From Akkermansiaceae bacterium (GTDB taxonomy: Bacteria > Verrucomicrobiota > Verrucomicrobiia > Verrucomicrobiales > Akkermansiaceae): a stretch of 64,000 nucleotides of DNA. The stretch lies in assembly GCA_903934285.1 (NCBI GenBank), contig CAIZNN010000073.1, positions 1-64,000 of the forward strand. Reading direction: 5' to 3'. The notes under the pieces were generated by a model. That model had not been told where the DNA came from, did no database searches, and was given only the letters and a program-made list of their open reading frames with translations. A program made the position numbers and the translations under genes. This document shows positions 61,801-64,000 of this stretch, piece after piece. How positions within the stretch are numbered: position 1 is the stretch's first letter; every line of letters begins with the position of its first letter.

Positions 61801-64000
61801 CGAACCGGTATAGGTGTTGGCACCGGAGAGTGTTAGGGTGCCGCCGCTCACTTTGGTGAGGCCGTAGGCCGTATCCGTGCCGGAAATCACCCCGGAGAAC
61901 GAACCGTCGTCCACGCTCAGTGTGCCAAGCAGCACGGAAACTTCGCCGCCGCCGAAGAGCGAGCCGATTTTCTCGTTGCCGCCGAGTTTGAGCAGTGCCC
62001 CCGAGTCGATGGTTAGATCGGTGGTGTCCAACAAGCGTTCGGCGGACCCCAGGGTGGTGGTGCCGGTCTGGACATGGAAGAACTCCGCGGCGCTGGTGCC
62101 GTTGAGGGCGACGCCGCCGTTGGCGGTGACGGTGCCGGTGCCGAGGTTGGCGTTGATGAGCGAGCCGTTGTTGAGGGCGTAGGTGGCGGCGGTGAGGGTG
62201 GCGGTGCCGTTGATGGTGCCGGTGTTGAACAGCGAGGCGATGGTGTCATTGGCGGCTGCAATGTTGAGCAGGCCGTGGTTGGTGACCGCAGCCCCGGCGT
62301 CGAGCCCGCCATTGAGGTCGTTCAAGGTGGCCCCCGCGGTGATATTGACCGTCGGGCTCGCCAGACTGCCGGCACCGGAGAGTGTGAGCGTGCCGACATC
62401 GACCAAGGTGGTGCCGGTGTAGGTGTTGACACCGGTTAGAGTCAGCAGTCCTGACGAGGTTTTGGTCAGGTTGCCGGTGCCGGAAATGACGCCCGCGAAC
62501 GCACCTTGGTTCACGGTTAGGATGGTTGGCGCGGCGAGTGTCACCGAGCCGCTCCCATTCAGGGTGTCGATGGCGTCGTCGGTGGTTAGCGCGAGGGTGC
62601 CATTAACGGTTGCCACCGTGTTGGAGGCCAGGCCGGCACTAAAATCGTTCAAGGTGGCACCTGCGGTAATATTGAGCGTCGGGCTCGTTAGGCTGCCAGC
62701 GCCTGATAGAGTCAGCGTGCCGCTATCGACCAGGGTGGTGCCGGTGTAGGTGTTGGCACCGGTGAGGGTGAGGGTGGCCGCGCCCTTTTTGCTGATGCCC
62801 GCGCCGCTGCCGCCGCCGATGCCGCCATCGGCGAGCAAACCGGAAAAGGTGGAGGCACCCGCCTGATTGATAGTGAGGGTATAGGCGCCGAGATTGACCG
62901 TGCCGGCCCCGGAGAGGTCGCCGATGGCTTGGTCGCCAGTCTGGGAAATGTCCAGGTCCGCGCCGCCGGCGATGTTCATCACGCCATTGGCATTGAGGCT
63001 GCCGGTGGAAATAACCGTGGTGCCGTCAGCCTTGCAGGAGCGGGCCAGTGCCAGGGTGCCGCCGGCCACGGTGGTGCCGCCGGCATAGGTGTTGGCGTTG
63101 GTTAGAATCAGGATGCCCGTGTGTGTGGCGTCGCCCACGGTCAAGCTGCCGTTGGACAGCACACCGGTGAGCGTGGCGGTGTCAACATTGGCGGCGTAGG
63201 CCACGGTGGTGGCCGTCGCCGCCATCGCGGCGTTGGCCGTGACCATAATGCTGCGGTTGCCACCATTGAGGTCGATGTTGTTTTTGAAATTCACATTGTC
63301 GGTGGCGCTAGCCGAGCCAAACAGCAAACTGCTGCCAGCGGGCACAAAGCAGTCACTGGCCCACTTCTGGGTGGCGGCGGCCTGGCTGAAGCCGTCGTTG
63401 AGGCTCACATTGAGCACGCCGCCGGCGGCGGCGAAACCACCCGAAGCGGTCCATTGGACTTTGCTCGGATCGGTGCCCACCATGCGGATGAAGTCGCCGT
63501 TGGACTGCAGCACGCCGCCGGCAAAGTTGATATGACTGTCACTGTTGATGCCGGTGCCATCCTGGGCTTGGAGCACCCCGCCGCTGATCAGGGTTTCCCC
63601 GGAGTAAGTGTTGGTGCCATTTAACATCACCAGACCGCTGGCGATAGTCAGGCCTGCGCCTGAGCCCGACGGAATGGGCGAATCCATTGAGGCGGCGCTG
63701 TCATCGGCGATCGAGCCGTTGATCTTGATCACGTTGCCCGTGCCGGCCGCGAGCCTGACACTCGAGCCGGTCATCATGAAAATATCAGAACCTAGCGCGC
63801 CACCGGCAGCCCCCGCCGCAGTGGAGTTATCTGCAAGCTCGCCTGCGCCGCCGCGGACGATGTTCTGGCCGATGGTGGCGTTGCCGGTGATGGTGAGGGC
63901 ACCGCCATCGCGCACGAAGATGCCGCCGCCCATGCCATTGCCGCCACTGCCGCCCGCGGCCTGCGTGGCATTGCCCGCGCCGCCCGCGCCGCTGCCGCCG
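58849..64000 (-). CDS. autotransporter with beta-strand repeats and C-terminal beta-barrel (5'-truncated by window edge)
   Basis: Repeated LTLSGANTYTGTTLVDSGTLTLSG; C-terminal barrel ending AGLRVSF. The reading frame is open to the window edge. Confidence 0.92.
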   Translation of the reverse strand, partial: GGSGAGGAGNATQAAGGSGGNGMGGGIFVRDGGALTITGNATIGQNIVRGGAGELADNSTAAGAAGGALGSDIFMMTGSSVRLAAGTGNVIKINGSIADDSAASMDSPIPSGSGAGLTIASGLVMLNGTNTYSGETLISGGVLQAQDGTGINSDSHINFAGGVLQSNGDFIRMVGTDPSKVQWTASGGFAAAGGVLNVSLNDGFSQAAATQKWASDCFVPAGSSLLFGSASATDNVNFKNNIDLNGGNRSIMVTANAAMAATATTVAYAANVDTATLTGVLSNGSLTVGDATHTGILILTNANTYAGGTTVAGGTLALARSCKADGTTVISTGSLNANGVMNIAGGADLDISQTGDQAIGDLSGAGTVNLGAYTLTINQAGASTFSGLLADGGIGGGSGAGISKKGAATLTLTGANTYTGTTLVDSGTLTLSGAGSLTSPTLNITAGATLNDFSAGLASNTVATVNGTLALTTDDAIDTLNGSGSVTLAAPTILTVNQGAFAGVISGTGNLTKTSSGLLTLTGVNTYTGTTLVDVGTLTLSGAGSLASPTVNITAGATLNDLNGGLDAGAAVTNHGLLNIAAANDTIASLFNTGTINGTATLTAATYALNNGSLINANLGTGTVTANGGVALNGTSAAEFFHVQTGTTTLGSAERLLDTTDLTIDSGALLKLGGNEKIGSLFGGGEVSVLLGTLSVDDGSFSGVISGTDTAYGLTKVSGGTLTLSGANTYTGSTLAKAGTLTLTGSLASLVVNVFAGATLNDQASGLAPLAALNNDGTLNLNSDDTVATLVNTGTINNSAHTLTAATYALNSGSVINANLGTGTVTSNGSVALNGTSAAEFFHVQSGTTTLGSAERLLDSVDLTIDALATLTLGGNEKIGSLFGAGYLQNAGGRLTVDDGNFSGVISGSGGLTKVTAGNLILSGDNTYTGTTQVDGGILTLSGAGSLKSPTVNISAAATVNDLNGGLDPAATVTNRGILNIAAANDTIAALVNFGTLNGSATLTANTYALNGGSVINANLGAGGLTANGNVALNGTSAAATFQVQTGTTTLGAAERLLDTTALTIDAPATLKLGGDEKIGALYGAGLLDNQGFRLTLDGGDFAGVIAGSGGLTKVSTGILNLSGANTFTGSTLIDAGTLELAGTLTSNSVVTAATAALTIGAGGSITGDVLAIDGKLTVSDSTSLHYSTLTGNGIIDNAGYVFVNPVGCTIKGFLTFTGGFTNLGNLTPGYSPGLTTIGGNYAEGGPLALELETTTPITGHDQLRVGGSVTLLATSTLIVQTYNNVLPVRGAFYQVIADAAGNNISATGAFSAVRFDADGALGAGAAVVNAAALFDQATGHVLATGLNGATSTFADLGASTNQRRAAGALFTRATTGLVGPNQINTTTVAGSLAQQLVTAHDNSPANLARFTPEFYGALADYAFGNHLAVTNLLHDRVSALTNLPGAAAHGCSLYSGVMQQQADTADHADIDRTDIYVGGDYAAAKDLSIGLLVTRNDGDISASYGDADVDGTGVDAYLKQNVNPRLSLVERLGYGVYNYDLHRNTSDMVRALGETDSSVFTGSLGVSYLGWTWGELSLAPRVDLTYSHAAVDGFTESGANDRLELGSYDASRLVGQCGASLVWATKLAGRAFSAELNLGIAQNLTDSQDDQQATLVRDTAVRFNQTFADDAATSATYSLRFGYSACDNATIYAGYEGRASADTAGNVNAGLRVSF
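60600..62450. repeat. three ~600-bp internal repeats within the autotransporter gene
   Basis: 'gtggtggtgcc' landmark at 60851, 61451 and 62054 (spacing 600 and 603) with conserved flanks. Protein: GTTTLGxAERLLD...LKLGGxEKIGxLxGxG x3. Confidence 0.85.

Noticed and set aside
60452-63624. Series of plus-strand ORFs opposite the autotransporter
   Set aside because: Repetitive antisense translations of the autotransporter repeats; no independent coding evidence.

Overview
High-GC bacterial chromosomal window. The gene content points to the phylum Verrucomicrobiota: an Amuc_1098-1102-like pilus locus, autotransporter-associated beta-strand-repeat proteins and GldG/DUF4340 systems. Most is dense coding DNA. 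Housekeeping genes: guaB-guaA, aroD, a DinG-type helicase, resB/ccsA, fabI, a DEAD-box helicase, mutL, lipA and recF. Accessory loci of most interest: (1) a five-gene minus-strand locus (4489-12168) matching the Akkermansia Amuc_1098-1102 pilus cluster in order and content, whose Amuc_1100-like gene carries four poly-C tracts; (2) a six-gene plus-strand operon (41872-50633) with a large DUF4175-like coiled-coil membrane protein, a prenyltransferase/alpha-alpha-toroid protein and three tandem secreted paralogs with a repeated 'NGD' module; (3) two GldF/GldG/DUF4340 transporter modules, one lacking an adjacent ATPase, with a RAYT/Y1-type transposase between them; (4) a 17-bp palindrome (ATAATG-n5-CATTAT) flanking that transposase and present twice upstream of mutL; (5) a secreted PI-PLC-ricin-beta-strand-repeat protein and a large autotransporter with a ~600 bp internal repeat that runs off the window edge; (6) 138-bp tandem repeats at the left edge. 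No tRNA, rRNA or CRISPR array was recognised. All family assignments come from reading motifs; no database search was run.
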